Notes: generated by a model not told the origin, from the sequence alone. A stretch of DNA of 64,000 nt from Athripsodes cinereus (GCA_947579605.1 OX388329.1:24012299-24076298), one strand, 5' to 3'; shown: positions 11,455 to 25,167, numbered from the stretch's first letter. Numbers and translations are program-made.

Positions 11455-12075
11455 ATTTGGGATGACAATCTTCGAGTTTTTACATTAAGATGAAGTTTTT
11501 AGTAGTTTTTGCACGTAGGTACCCGCCTATTTTTCTAAATAAAATATGAGCGTTCGGGGTGTCGAGCTCACATATTTTTCATTTGGAAGAGGTTTTTAGC
11601 ACTTTTTCCACCTACCAATATGTGGGATTTCTTAACTTCAAGCTTTTTCATCGCGACGAGGTTTTTAGTACTTTTTTCCATGTAGGTACCTACTTATTAT
11701 TTTTTTACATAAATGTGGGCATGTGAGGTGTCAAACTTCAAGATTTTTCATTGGGAAGAGGTTTTTAGCACTTTTTTCGATGTAGGTACCTACCTATTTT
11801 TTACCTAAATATGGGCATGTGAGGTATCAAACTTCATGATTTTTCATTGGGAAGAGGTTTTTAGCACTTTTTTCGATGTAGGTACCTACCTATTTTTTTT
11901 TACCTAAATATGGGCATGTGAGGTATCAAACTTCAAGATTTTTCATTAAGAAGAGATTTGCAATGCTTTTTATAATGTAGGTACCTACCTATTTATTGTT
12001 GCTTATATATGGGCATGTAGGGAGTCAAAAATTAAGTTTCTCATTGGGAAGAGCTTTATACTTCTTTTATCCACG
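11455..12075. repeat. satellite array, about 98-bp unit, 6-7 copies
   Basis: The landmark GTAGGTACC recurs near 11514, 11682, 11782, 11878 and 11977, with a degenerate one near 11607, so the unit is about 93-100 bp. Each unit carries ATGGGCATGTGAGGT, then TCAAACTTCAAGATTTTTCA, TTGGGAAGAGGTTTTTAGCA and a CTTTTTTC run. Central copies are most alike and edge copies diverge. About 1.5 related units lie at 62880-63045. Confidence 0.9.
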
Positions 12076-12144
12076 TGCTTCATTTTTTTTCAATAAGATT
12101 TTGTTGTTTTAACCCATGTATTTGCAAGGTTTTCTATTTAATTA

Positions 12145-12164
12145 AACCCGAGCGATGCCGGGTT
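12145..12164. mobile_element. Helentron-like terminal motif
   Basis: AACCCGAGCGATGCCGGGTT resembles the 'CCCGnGCGAAGCCGGG' signature at the ends of many insect Helentron/HINE elements. It lies just beyond the satellite array, which may be the tandem core of such an element. Confidence 0.45.
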
Positions 12165-12169
12165 ACATA

Positions 12170-13640
12170 CGCTTGTTTAAAATAAAGCACAGCTCTTGAC
12201 TTTTTCATATTGAACAAATGTATAAAATAATAATTTACTTCATAAAGTTTTTCATTCGTTGGATATTGCCGTTCAAATTGTGTTATAAATTTTCTTTTCA
12301 AAGACTCGTCTCGTATATTATTAAAATCAGTCATATTAAAGTGGTAAGAAAACTGTTTTCTTTCAAACATATGTATCTATATGATAATTGCTGCTGAAAC
12401 TTTAAACTTATTTATTTATTTAAACATTCATTTTCAGACATTTATAAATATAAAAATATATTTGACACAGGAAAATTGTAAAATACAGATTATACATGCA
12501 TGTATAAAAATTCACAGAAATTAATGATAAAAATTATATATTTAAGAAGAAAGCTTAATATGTGCAAAAATTAATTTGAAATTGAAAATTAAAATGAAGA
12601 GAAAAAGAAAAAAATAATTATATTACATCATAGAAACTACAAAAATTATAATTTATAGTTTCCAGGTCAATTAATAAAACGATAAGTATTGAAAGACAAT
12701 TCATAAAAATTATCAATTTAAAAAATATTATACAATTCGGAAAAAACATGGTAAATATTTTTTTTAATGAGATGAAGAGAGAAAATAAATAGCGATATTT
12801 ATATTTTAATAATTAAACTGATATTCATTTATTAAATTAAATTATAAAATATTAATTGAATTTCTGCTCATCAAGGTGTGAAAGACATAAAATCAAACTT
12901 ATATATTTAATTTAGTTGCCAAAGCTGAAGTAATCTTTAGTAACATAGTTTGTTCCAAGCGAGAAGTTTTCGTTACAATATGTAATTTCATCTTTACCAT
13001 ACAAAAATAATACATATGCATATCATTCCTTCTTCTTGAAAACTTCTAACTGAAAATCTTCAAAGTTTTCATTACACTTTGCTCGTACAATTGTATGTGT
13101 AATACATAGTTTGAATATATCTCACTTCAAACACATTACGTCTTCCAGAACGATATGATCATTCACATACAAGAAATCACGAATATATTACAAAAGGTTC
13201 TTGTTTATTTATAGCCTATTTAAAGTTTGTAATACTCCGTGTTCGTGAAAATTCAACGAAGCCTAATATTCTTCTTTGTCAGCTATAGAAACTTTGGCTG
13301 TTTTAAAAGTAATAGACATATTATTTTTATCAAATCTAGCAGAAAAAAAAAAACTATATAATTACTAGACCATGAAGTTTATTGCTTTCTATCTTGTTTC
13401 TACGAAACGAATATTTGTTAAGCGAAGCAATATTTTTATAAGTAACATCATTTTCATCAACCGACATGCGTTTACTTTTGTAGGAATATCGAAGCGAAAG
13501 GAAATTTCTGGCAATATAAATATCATCAAAAGTTAAATGTTGTTTGAGAGTTTTGTTTGTGCTATGATGTTTAATATTAAATATTATGAATATGTACGAT
13601 TTCAGCACAATTCAACACTAAAATAATAAATTTATTCTGC
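12170..13640. other. AT-rich non-coding stretch
   Basis: No gene or repeat was recognised. Confidence 0.5.
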
Positions 13641-13659
13641 ATCGTTTTCTTCCTAATAT

Positions 13660-13885
13660 TAAGAGTCCTGACCTCGCCAGCCCTTTTGCCACTAGAGGTA
13701 CTGTTAAGCCGATTTGATCTGTTCACTAAACAGGGAACCGTCATCTTCCTCGTATTTATTCTATGCCACCAGTGATAATCATAATTTCTATGCCTTTCTT
13801 TAGTCTTAAGCCCTGTCTGAAAGACTCAAGAGAGAGTCTCAAGCTGATGTACAAAAATCTATCTTTGACCGTCTTTCGGTGAGTA
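13660..13885. other. GC-richer island, unidentified
   Basis: Composition is clearly less AT-rich than the flanks. Bases 13806-13880 are preceded by a pyrimidine-rich AG (CTTTCTTTAG) and followed by GTGAGT, and one frame between them is open for 25 codons. No protein family is recognised and the rest looks like decayed transposon sequence, so an exon is not claimed. Confidence 0.3.
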
Positions 13886-13899
13886 AAAATGTTTTTCTT

Positions 13900-15840
13900 G
13901 TCGTGTTTGACAAAGGATTTACAGCATGCGTGAAAAAAATTTTCAAAAGCGTCTTTTTCCTACCTTTCTCTGATTGTATGTTATAAATTAGATGTTGCTA
14001 AATTGTGTATATGTACCTGTAATCAACGAGTCTGAAAACTCATCATCCTAATTACATTTATGAAGAAAATATGTTTGTATCTAGTAGCTAATACAATACA
14101 CGTGTAGGTGTAGGTGTATTGTTTTAGCTACTACTAGGTGTATTGGAATGAAAGTGTAGGTATTTAAGGTGAGGTGGTATTTAACTACAACATCAAAACT
14201 TTGATATTCATGTTTAAAATATACAACACAATAATTTATTTATTTATTTATCTAAGAGTTATTAATAATTAATAAGCAACTCTAGAAATGTTATATCAGA
14301 GTAAATGGAACTAATTAATAAGAACACTTGTGTTGATTCTCTGTGCTTTTGTTATATAAATATTATGTTTCATATTTGAATACATCCAACAAAATAATAA
14401 TAATACCATGAAATTTGTATCGACCAAAGAACTCCGAATAGAATGAATCTCCCTATCTTTATTTATTTTCTAATGCCCTGTGAAAATGTATGACCTATTA
14501 ATAAAAAATTACGTTAAAACGTTTTGGAAATGTCACCTTTATAGGTTTGAATTTGGTTGGCAGATCTACACGAAGTGAGCAATCTCTTATAAAACATTCG
14601 TAGTATCAACGACCGATCATTAAAAATTCTTAAATTATAACGTGCGTTTGACAAAATCTTTCCATGACCGTGTTTCTGTTATGACAAATTTAGCACATCA
14701 CGAATAAAGTCGACACAAGTTGGAAAGAGTTTGTATCAACATTAGAAAAGTTTTGTGTACATATTGAAAAAGGGTGGTTTCGTACAACCTATTAAAAAAC
14801 AACTACTTATATAACAATTCATATGCATTGGGGTGCCTTTTTCACCTCTTACGATTCAACATAATTATTATTTTGCAACATATTTCATTGTGCAAACATG
14901 GTTCTCGATCGATACGTCTGATTGGTTTTGTAATGTACGTATGCAAATATTGCGTGACATGATTTACCTTCGCTCTTGGTGCGTAAGACTTGTTTATGTT
15001 TTATTAAAATATATTCAACTTTTATTTCCTTATTCGCTTTTATTTTTATTAATATTAACAGACGTGCATTTAATTTAAAATAATATATATAAAAAAAAAA
15101 CACTGGGACGCAGTTTCCCGAAGAGCTTAAATTTATTTCCTTTTTTGTTTGTTTCTTCATGTAGATTCGCTTTTATTATCAAAAAATACTTTCGTTCAAT
15201 ATTAAATGCATGTATTATCATTATTGTTTTTCTTTATATATAAAATATTCAATGAAAATATTTTCGAATACAGTATTATGTGTAATGTATATACAATATA
15301 TATTTGTTCTCACCTTATACATTATATTATATTAGTGAAAGATTTCGTAATAGGTACATACTTTTTGATATCGAAATATGATTTGTCATTAAATGTTCCA
15401 TTGATACAAATATAAAGTATGTGCAAAAAAGAAATTATTCTGTTTAAATAAAATTCGTTTTCTGAATGATTAAATCCAATTATTTACCATTAAGAATGCT
15501 ATCACGTACTTGCTTGATCTATAAACAAGTTCGCGCTTTGATTTTTGTTATAATAACGATAAATATTAATAAAAAATTGATTACTTAGATTTTATCATAA
15601 AGGAAAAATATGATGTTGAATAAGTATAAATAGGCGGTTTAATTTGTGACTTTATGATAAATTATTTGACTGGAAAGTATAGAAAGTGTTGAAAAATCTT
15701 TTCAGAACTGCCTATAAAAAGATTCATTCTCTCATTTAATTATCGGTATTGAAAACAGAAGAATAGAAATAAGACGACATTACGAGAAAAGGGATAAGTT
15801 AGAACCTATATTAATTCATATTTCCTTCTTCTACAAAATA
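13900..15840. other. AT-rich non-coding stretch
   Basis: Nothing recognised. Overlapping short frames on both strands at 14774-15160 look like chance. Confidence 0.5.
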
Positions 15841-15845
15841 TTATA

Positions 15846-16037
15846 GTAACTGAGTATGCAGGCACAATTTACCGAGGTTACTTGCAAGAGGCCAAGAGAT
15901 AGACCAAAATGCAAATGGCTTGAAGCAGTGAACTAAGTGAAGAAGTCATCACCACGTGACAATAAGTGTCCAAGGAAAAGAAGAAAACAACTGTATACGT
16001 GAATGATGATGTGCAAGAAGAATAAAATAAATAAATT
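15846..16037 (+). mobile_element. LINE remnant with CR1-like 3' tail
   Basis: Bases 15995-16037 (GAATGATGATGTGCAAGAAG then AATAAAATAAATAAAT) match the tail of the CR1-like copy at 40228-40720 (minus) and the end of 24990-25165. Upstream, GGCCAAGAGATAGACCAAAA and nearby codons hint at an Arg/Pro-rich ORF end, but stops interrupt it. Confidence 0.5.
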
Positions 16038-16044
16038 TAGTGAC

Positions 16045-16735
16045 CAATATGATAACATTTTGAATTAAGTTTTGGTTGATTTTCAGTATTTTTGTATAAT
16101 TTCTACGGTGTGCTTTGACTTAATTGAATTAAAAAGGTTCTACAAGAATAATTTGACCATTTTTACTACCAAAATTATACATGAATGTGTATCAAAATGT
16201 TAAATATTAATTATATTTACATATTTACGTTATAGGAAATTCTATTGGTTATATGCTCCATATTTTTGTATTAAGTATATATAATGCTGACGTTATGGGT
16301 TGTTGAACGAAACTTACACTCCATTGTTATTCTGATAATGGTGCGCTTAACAAAACGTTTATCGTTACTTTATAAAATTTATTTTACTATTTTCTTTGTA
16401 ACATTAGTTACAAGAGGTCGTTTCTTTTCAACGAAATGAATAGAGATTGCTTGACGAGTGATATACCATGTAATAATATATTTACAATCATATATAATTT
16501 TCTACACACGGGTTTTAGAATTTATTTTAACATTTGTCAGATTTTTTTCAGAAAATAATGAAATTCTCTTGTTTGTTTATATCTATTTACTGCCTCAGAA
16601 TAGACTACAGCCTAACGAGGTAGTGTACATTTCCTAGAACTATGTATGTTCTTAAATTAAGAATTATTATTAAACAGTTATGTTGAATTATTTGGTTTTA
16701 ATAATGGAATACGAAAAATTCTATAAACCTCACGT
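16045..16735. other. AT-rich non-coding stretch
   Basis: Nothing recognised. Confidence 0.5.
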
Positions 16736-16740
16736 GTAAG

Positions 16741-16985
16741 TCAGCCGGCGTGGCGCGGAGGTAACGCTCTTGCGTTTGAGTCACGAGGTCCCAGGTTTGA
16801 TTCCCGGACAGGGCAAAATGAAGAATGACCTTTTTCAAATTGCCCCGGATCTGGGTGTTACATGTTTATGTGTTTACTATATTGTATATATGTGTATCGT
16901 CGCGTTAGTACCCATAATACAAGATTCAATCTTAATTTGGGACTAGCTCAATCTGTGTGAATTATCTATGCATGTTTTGTTATGT
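16741..16985 (+). mobile_element. tRNA-derived SINE, family B
   Basis: Starts GCCGGCGTGGCGCGGAGGTA and carries a B-box-like GGTTTGATTCCC. A body follows with AATGAAGAATGACCTTTTTC, TCTGGGTGTTACAT and AGCTCAATCTGTGTGAATT. The minus-strand copy at 50450-50610 shares the whole order, so this is a dispersed family with a tRNA-like head of about 75 bp. Confidence 0.85.
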
Positions 16986-17003
16986 TAATTAACATCTAGA
17001 TAC

Positions 17004-17130
17004 AATTCAGCGATGAGGCATGCCACCTAAATGTGTTATTTTTTTATTGATACGGAAAGGACAATTTGCGTGTTTATTACTTACAGTTAGCCTGCTGGCG
17101 TGATGATATAGAAGCAGTAGTACGAGTAGT
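17004..17130 (+). mobile_element. short RTE-ended non-autonomous element
   Basis: Begins AATTCAGCGATGAGGCATGC, the family 5' end that resembles the N-terminal coding part of the RTE at 41302-44882. It continues with GGACAATTTGCGTGTTTATT and CTGCTGGCGTGATGATATAG, and ends in a GTAGTA-type run. The central CTACCCCACTTGTGGGAT block is deleted in this copy. Confidence 0.6.
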
Positions 17131-17139
17131 AAAAGTACA

Positions 17140-19605
17140 CAAAAAACCACGTACCTATTAACTACGTAGAAACTACGTGAACTTGCTAGAATTTAATAAA
17201 TTCACAATGACTGTACGTAATACATATAAACCAAACAACTTCCTTTAAGCACAAGGTTGTTTGAGAAACATTCTTCAAATTGATAAATAAAATAACCTTT
17301 ATCAATGAGAGAATATGCTATACCAATGATGTTTTAACTAATCGAACAGTTATCGATAGCAAAAAAGTTATTTGTAGCGTAGCTAATAACGTTAAGTACT
17401 AATTTTATTAGTAAGTTTAATAACATTTAACGTGCACTTCGATTGCTTTTATAAAACATTGCTTCTATAAATGTAAATAGAAAAAAGCATTATATCATCT
17501 ACATTAAAGTTTATCTCAATAGAATGTATACGGAAGCTGTGCTATTTATCTAATGACGTTGTTTATTCCGACAGATATTTTAAGATCAAACAATCCGCAC
17601 AAAGAAGTTTATACTAAGTACCTAATTTAATGATAAGTACTTCAAAGGTTTCTTGTTTATAAAGCAATTATATGTAGAATTATCATCAAGATATAGGATA
17701 TTGGATTTGAAATGGGTACTCTAACAAAACTGTGGAAAGGAAATAACATTCGATATAATAATTAAGTACATCGTTAATCAAATGACTTTATAAAATGAAA
17801 ATCTACACTATCATTACTTAACTCGATTTTGATTCAAATGTTGTTATCACTTATAAATTCGATAATCGTAAAACAAAAAATATTTTCATTTAATCACCTT
17901 ACATATTTAGTCAAGTTAATCTGACATAGGCCTCCTTAACATAAACAGATTGAAATAGCTTCTCAACCATCTGGATTTCTGTCCATCATATATGTAGATG
18001 ATATATATAGATATTTTATTGAATTTATCATCAACTTATGGTTTCACTTATTTAAAAATCTTTGAACAATGGAATTAAAACTACGCTTTAAATGAGCGAA
18101 TGGTTAATGTTCAAAAACACTGTAGGCCAATACTTGTGTGAATTAAACTCATTAATTAAATAATGTTGTATTTTCTAAATGAAATACGATAGAATATAAA
18201 TATTTACGGGTTGCATGAATAACCGAAAAAAACCGCTTAATAATAAATACATGTGAACACTTATTCAGTAAAATAGAATATGTTCTTTATTTTTTAATAT
18301 TTCGTGGTCAGAAAATATAAGAAAACCGTGTTGAATTACATGTAATGAATCTTTCGAAATTCTTAGTGGATAGCGAGTGAACTTAATAGCTAACTGAATT
18401 GAAATTCAATTTATATTACAACATAATTATATAAAGTGGCGTCTTTGTAATGGCATATATTCATGATTCTGAGTAAGATTAACGTTCTTATCTGACTCTG
18501 ACTGAAGTTTCTATATCAAAAGCCTTATGTTTAATCCTAAGCAACGGAGTATTAAGTACGCGTTCTGTCGTACATAAATCCATGAAAGCAATAAAACTCC
18601 ATCTATAATACTCAATACAAAATCCACTTTATCTCACAAATACTACTCGTCTGAAGTCTTTCTCTCAATGTATCAACAAATACCTACTAATGTATAAAGC
18701 TGACACGATGTAGTTAGCTAATAACGAGGAGTAATGTTCTTTTAATTTAATGGGAAGGCGTTGTTACTTATACTATAATATATACTTACTTTGACATTGC
18801 GTATTCGTACTTTTTTATTTGGTAACGTATGCGCATATTGTCTTTATTTGGATAAAAGGAATAATATGTCACCATAATGTAAGTACTAATAAGTATAAAA
18901 CTGTTGAATCTGAGAAATCTGTATTATATACACAAAACTCAGAATGAAATTTATACACAAGATATGTTTCTTTTGGTTCATTAACAACAAAATATCACGA
19001 TACTTATAACATTGATTATACTCACGCGCAGCAGAAGAAATGTTGCGAGTACAAGAATAATATGAAATATGTACTCGGGTTCGCATTGGCCAAAAGCTGT
19101 TATGATCCCAGTAGAATATAATGTCTTTTCAATAATAATAATAATCATTCCCTCAACACAGTTACACAGGGAACTTCATAAAAAATGGGTATTTAATGCA
19201 ATTTGTTCCGCTTGCATCACGTTTAAAACGAATGAAAAATAATCTCGATTGATATCCAATAAACAAGTAAGTTCAATATTGGTAAATAACGCGCAAATGG
19301 ATTGTGTACAATCATGTGGATAAAATCCAATATGCCTTTAAACCTGTTCTGAGTAAGAGAAACAAACATTAATAGTATTGGAAAATTGCAGGGAAAATTA
19401 GTGTGGTTGATATTCATCCTTGCGAAATATCAGTCGTGTTTCGTATACCAATCTTTTTTATTCTTTATTTAAAGAACACTTACTGGTTTTTATTGGAATA
19501 ATTTGTATATTGTTGAAGATATAACTTTTCAATCCAAATAAGTTTATAATTATATATTTTTATTAATTTATTTTAACCACTTTCATCAGACAAGTAATGG
19601 AGTAT
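17140..19605. other. AT-rich non-coding stretch
   Basis: About 2.4 kb with no gene or repeat recognised. Confidence 0.5.
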
Positions 19606-19610
19606 GACTA

Positions 19611-19900
19611 GGACAGTGGAAAGGAGGCGAGGAAGGGATCAACAATTTTTTTTTCTACAGTATTGTTTATTATACGAGTATAGAGGGACGTCTCTTTGTT
19701 TTTTTTATTATTATTTTATGGTGGAATTCTAATAGCGAAACACAGACACACCGAATAGAGCACCAACAAGGTGAAGCGATCAAATTAAGGAGGCCACATA
19801 GAATACACCACACGGGCTCTGCGTATGGTGGAGGATCCTCGTTATGGATGGTGAATATGTAAAATTTATATGAAACCGAAGGCGATGATGAAGAATGAAA
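19611..19900 (+). mobile_element. RTE-like LINE 3' end, second family, degenerate
   Basis: GATCAAATTAAGGAGGCCAC, CACACGGGCTCTGCGTATGG and TGGAGGATC align with 36035-36100 (GACCAAATTAAGGAGGCCAC, CACGGGGCCTTACACATGG, CGGAGGATC). An AT-rich insertion separates AAAGGAGGCGAGGAAGGG from the rest, and the copy ends in GATGATGA. Confidence 0.65.
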
Positions 19901-19904
19901 AATA

Positions 19905-22550
19905 TCATTATATCACTTCACTGTCATTAAGTTATACGACAATTAGGTATTCGACATATTTAAATGAAAAGTTTTCTATTTTGATTATCACTTGACGAGC
20001 GTATAAAATAATCTTACCCATTATTTCTGTAAAAAAAAATTATTTGTATAGCGTGTAAAATAATGATATTATACTATCTTACATTGGTGAACATATAATA
20101 AATAAATATTTTATAAAGGAATTTGGTAGAAATATATTGAAGCAACACCAATATTTTATATAAAATGAAAATGGATGGTAGTATTAAAGAAAACGCTATT
20201 TAAATACGTTTTAAATATAACGATCAAAGTGATAACGTTTGGGTCACACTTGGAAAACCGATTTAAAGAAAAGGTTATAACTTTTATAAAGAATTACAGC
20301 GAAAGGTCTTTTTCGACTACCTTCTAGAAATTTATCATATTAATTTTACCCCATAATGGCTTCAAAGGATTTACTAAATCCCTATTCAGAATTAATATTC
20401 GGCAGTAGAGACAAGGAATAAAATAAAAGCAAAATGTTTTTCAAAGAATTATACATCATATGTAAAAGTAAATTATTATAATTTAGCAAACACGCACCAT
20501 AATAATTAAAGATTAAAAAAAGGAAGGAACTCGGTTCAAACACAATCCTCAAACGACTCTGATGAGACTTGTGAGTACAGACTCGTATTTTAAAAGATTA
20601 TCCTAAAAACTCGACGCTGAAGTCAAGCAAAACTGTTTTATGTAGTAAAATGAAAATATGCATAGTTCGTTGTGTTTATATCGATCAGCACACAGCATAG
20701 AGTATTTTGTGTCGTATAGTTTTTCTTAAAAATATATATTCGTCTCAACTATGTAGTATTTTAAATATTGACAATAATCTTCCAATGAATATCACGTAAA
20801 TCAGGTTTTATCACCTTTTCGTTTTAAACTAGTTTCTTGCTGAATTAACTTTGTATACCTAATCCAAAATATGGTTTATTTACTAGAATTATTTCGGTGT
20901 GCAATCACAATTTGAGCAAAGGGAGATATTTTTTACGCTTTTTCAGCTGTTCTGCAAATTCACTCCGTATAGGATAGTTATCAGAGTCTAACACTAATAA
21001 ATAAATAAATATATTCTCTCTCGCATGTCTAGATATCTAAGAAGTCAAGGGACTCTTGTTTATCGATTTTTTTAAAACAAAACTTTTGACGTCACAAACG
21101 GACCCACTGAAAGGCTAGTGGGTTAAAACAACGACGTAAGAATATTTTATAGGAATATTTTATAATGAATTATTTATACTGTTTTATACATTAACGCCTT
21201 CGGTATCGTTCTCAAAAGGATTGGCAAAAAAATATTTCGTTTATTGCAAACGAATATTATTGTATCATCTCTTGTATAAATGAATAAAAATCTGTATCTG
21301 AAAGAACAAAATATGTTTACACTACCATCGCGACAAAAACTTGAAGTACTTTTTATTAATATGTTTATACAAACATCTTGTCAGTATAATATCATGAATA
21401 CTCGTACAAGTTGTTTTATTGAATCAAAAATATTATTTCAAGCAGTTGGTACTTGAATTTATCCTTCAAATTTCGTGAAATTAAATTATTGTAATAATAA
21501 TAAGAATACGACTTGTTTTGAGTAAAAGGAATCGTGAAGCGTATATGACAAATTAAATTATTATGGAGAAAACTGAGTCGGTATCATAAGGACGCCATCA
21601 TCTTTAATTCGCTCTTTTTCTTATCTTATCAAGATCACGTCCTTTTAGAGAGAAAATGATTCAAGATATAACATATTTTTGTACAAATACAATAAAAAAA
21701 ATCTTCGTGAAATTGTTTTCTGATCTCCTTTATTCATTAAATAGATCTTTTTGTGCATGACACAAATATGTTATGCATATTATGTTTACTTTACAAAAAA
21801 AAAATTTAATAGGATGATAAACATTTTATAGATTTACTATTACCTCATTTTATTTTTAATGTCAGATTGTATTTACACAAAATTTTGCTATTATTGATGT
21901 GAATTTAAAATATACCTACTTCAGACGACCCAGAATGAGACAGCATGGAAAAAAATGGGTAAAGCTTCGTTGAGGAGTGTTTTAAGAGTACGCAAAGAAC
22001 ATTGCTGACAAGTAACTTTTTTCATGATAGAGGGCGTTTTTACAAGAAACTTAATGTATTTTAAGTGAACACAAAAGTATTATAGTTTAAGTGTACATAT
22101 TAACTAAATATATCAACTTAAAATATAATAAAGTGATCAATAAAGTGCTATGTATAGTGATATTGTATTAATAACTTAAGAAAGTAGTCAATTAACATAT
22201 CAAATATTGTGACAAAATATAAATATCGAATATCATGAAAGTTTTTAGATATTAATTATTGACAGATTTATTCCAGTCAAACGCTAAGATCATACGCTGA
22301 AATCTGTTAGAAGGATTATGGTGTGTGATTCAAATGGATTATAAGGAATGACAATGTTATCTTCCATTATGACATGACACATAACGTTTGTAGTAAGATT
22401 AGTAATAATACAAGAACACGAATAATATTATTACAGTCATTAGCTTTATATTACAGACATTCAATTGAACATGTACAGCAAAAGGATAATGAAAAAGTAA
22501 GTATTTCTATTTGAAAAAAAGAGGTAAAAAAAGGCGGGTGTCGAAAAAGA
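19905..22550. other. AT-rich non-coding stretch
   Basis: About 2.6 kb with no gene or repeat family recognised. Confidence 0.5.
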
Positions 22551-22604
22551 AATGTGTGACTTGATCACATACGGCATATTAGTCGAGTTAGAGAAATCGA
22601 TGGT

Positions 22605-22860
22605 CATGTACCTATGTATGTCGAATGATTTATTTGGCGCCGTTTAATGGAACATCCATCTCAAGAGTGCGAAAAACTGTGTTAGAAGAGCGATGTCTTC
22701 AATTTACTCCTGATCGTTGTTACCTATCGATTGGTTTTTACGATGGTCGGGAGAGTCGATTCCAGATGACGGGTCCTGCGACACCCAAAACCTTGTTGTG
22801 AGAGTAGGACTTATTGGTTCTCATCCTGCATAATGACGAATGCCTTTGCTGAGCGTAGGG
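22605..22860 (+). repeat. dispersed repeat of unknown class, copy 2, plus GC-richer flank
   Basis: GATTTATTTGGCGCCGTTTA then ATGGAACATCCAT matches the reverse complement of 51660-51730 (GATTTATTTGGTGTCGTTTA, ATGGAGCATTCAT). The following 200 bp is GC-richer than the background but was not identified. Confidence 0.5.
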
Positions 22861-22984
22861 GTCTTCTTGAAGTAATTTTGAAAACTCAAAGATCAGAAAG
22901 AAACCGAAGTGTCATATTATTCAAAGCCTTGTTTATCATTAAGCACAATTTAAATTTCTGTGAGAAATTTCATACATTTAGAGG

Positions 22985-23075
22985 AAACGCAAGATTTATG
23001 TAAAGATAGATCGAAATGGTGTTACGTCCTCTCTCTCTGTGTATATGGTACCATACCATCAGGTAGTAGTAGTAG
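22985..23075 (+). mobile_element. RTE 3' end fragment
   Basis: Encodes a short CKDRSKW segment followed by CCATACCATC and a (GTA)n tail. It corresponds to the last coding residues (CKDRSVW) and tail of the full RTE at 41302-44882. Confidence 0.6.
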
Positions 23076-23079
23076 ATTG

Positions 23080-24985
23080 TCATTGAATTCGACAGATATA
23101 TTCATTTTGTACAATACGCTGTATTTTGAATAAAGATTCTCGTCGAAATATTACAAAAGCAAACCACGAGTCATAACAACCAATAACAAATAATAGATAA
23201 ATCCTCAGCTAATTGAGTTTGATGCTATTGTCATTATCGACATTTTGTCGTTGTGTATGTGGATGGGATAATCGAACAGCGACGTCAAGTCGAAACCACG
23301 CTAATTGAATAACTGTGCTATACGAGACCACGTTAACCGACGTTTCCTGTTCAAACTATATTGAAAAGATGGCTATTATTATTATTATCATTATCATTTG
23401 GTAAAACATTGAATAGTCATGATAATGGCTATATTTTAAGTTTTAATATTTTAGTTTATTAATCTGCAATAATCATATTATCTTTCTACGCACGCCATCG
23501 CCAGATATCCCACAAGTAGAGTAGCCACAAGTGGCAAAATAAATTATAGTCGTTTATACTATGAATGTTATCATAAATTACCTAATTACCTCTTAACAAA
23601 CTTTAAAAAAATGCAAAAGATACTGCAATGCAGGGACATAATTTCAGGTTTTTGAAAATAAAGTTCCCACTATTGATTGATTTAACCGGTATATTGTGGT
23701 ATTTTTCAAAAATAGTTAGTTTGTTTATTTTTGCTTCATAAATTAACACAATACATGTAGAGTGAAAAACAAATCAAATATAAAAACAAGTCTCTTCTTA
23801 CTCAGAATCTGACTCAGTAATCATAAATGGATCATGAAATACAAATTTATTTTATCGAACTTTGCATAATTTTATTGATGAAGGTTCTGTGATACAATAA
23901 AAGAAATTCTTGTATTATCTGTATACAAAACAACGTATGGAAGAATACGTATACTAAATGTAGTATTGGAATTTCTACTTTTCGAATTCTATGTGAGATA
24001 TATTATAGAATAAGGTTGATTAGATATACCTAATATGTGAGTAGAAATCTACTTACATTTCTCGAGTGGAAATCCTCAATTACCGTTTTGAAGCATTGCG
24101 AGAGAATTCCTTAATATGATCATGGTGTTCGATTGACGAACAAATTGAGTTATTGGTTAAGAACGCCTCGATACGGTAATGGTTTTCGGTTAATAGGTTA
24201 ACGTTAGAAATACCAATATATATATATCGACATAGGTCGAGTATATAACACATGGAGAGTGAAAATCTATATTGCAGCGTTATCAGAATTACATATTAAT
24301 ACATATCTCACAGCTCGATTTGCTATTTGTCAAATATATTTTGTTTTTGTTTTGTATCTTTTTTGTATGATATAGGCCTAAAGTTATTTTATAGTCGGTC
24401 ATTAAGAATTACCAATCTTTCACCTAGTAGGTACAACTGTGGCTCATTTTTTTGCAGCTCCCTCATAATAACACTCGACATAAACCGCCAACTTGTCGCA
24501 CAAATAGTATTAAAGTTAGATCGTTTTAAGTTGACCACTTGTTTTATCGTCCACCCGTTTAAATATTCCCCAAATTAAATTATTAACAATAAAACTCAAG
24601 ACTTCATCCACTAGGGTAGAATTATTGTTAAAATATTTCATCTTGTAGCTGCTCGGTTATTATGGAATTAGGTAACAGATGTTTACCGAATAAATTTATA
24701 ATGTCTTAAATGCCGTAAATAGTTTTACGAGTTACTACTACAATTTCTTACTTCGTCCTTACTATATTATTAGTATATTGTGAATTATAATTTGTCGATG
24801 GTTGCAAATTTACAGACAATAATAACAGACTTTACAATAATTATTTGGAATGGATCTCCATAATAATTGTGATTTATATTCATAAATGAAACAAATACAC
24901 TATTATCGTATTTACTATCAAGAAATTACTGCTATTTCGATTGCTAAATAACACTTTACTCATAGAAACTACTAACATTCGACTA
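23080..24985. other. AT-rich stretch, one weak repeat fragment
   Basis: At about 23495-23535 (minus strand) CGCCATCGCCAGATATCCCA, CAAGTAGAGTAGCCA resembles the reverse complement of the short RTE-ended family's 3' end. Otherwise nothing was recognised. Confidence 0.4.
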
Positions 24986-24989
24986 AAAT

Positions 24990-25165
24990 TTATTTTATTT
25001 TATTTGTTTTTTTTCATCATAATATATCGTGATTAGATGGAAGAAATCACTTTATAGTGATAATCTCGCCACTGCACATCGTCCTAGTTTTTTTTTTTTA
25101 TTTTATATTGTTTTGTTAACACTGTTAGGTATATAATGATGATGTGCAAAAAGAAAAATTACATG
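24990..25165 (+). mobile_element. CR1-like LINE 3' UTR
   Basis: GATTAGATGGAAGAAATCAC, TTTATAGTGATAATCTCGCC and ACTGCACATC, then a T-rich tract and ATGATGATGTGCAAAAAG, match in order the reverse complement of 40240-40375. Only the untranslated 3' part remains. Confidence 0.7.
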
Positions 25166-25167
25166 AA

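Noticed and set aside
20560..20590. CTGATGAGAC at 20.57 kb as another hammerhead core
   Set aside because: No GAAA after a matching stem and no Penelope-type flank.
21915..22030. Possible LINE ORF end around 21.95 kb
   Set aside because: A few basic codons resemble such ends, but no ordered motif or tail was found.
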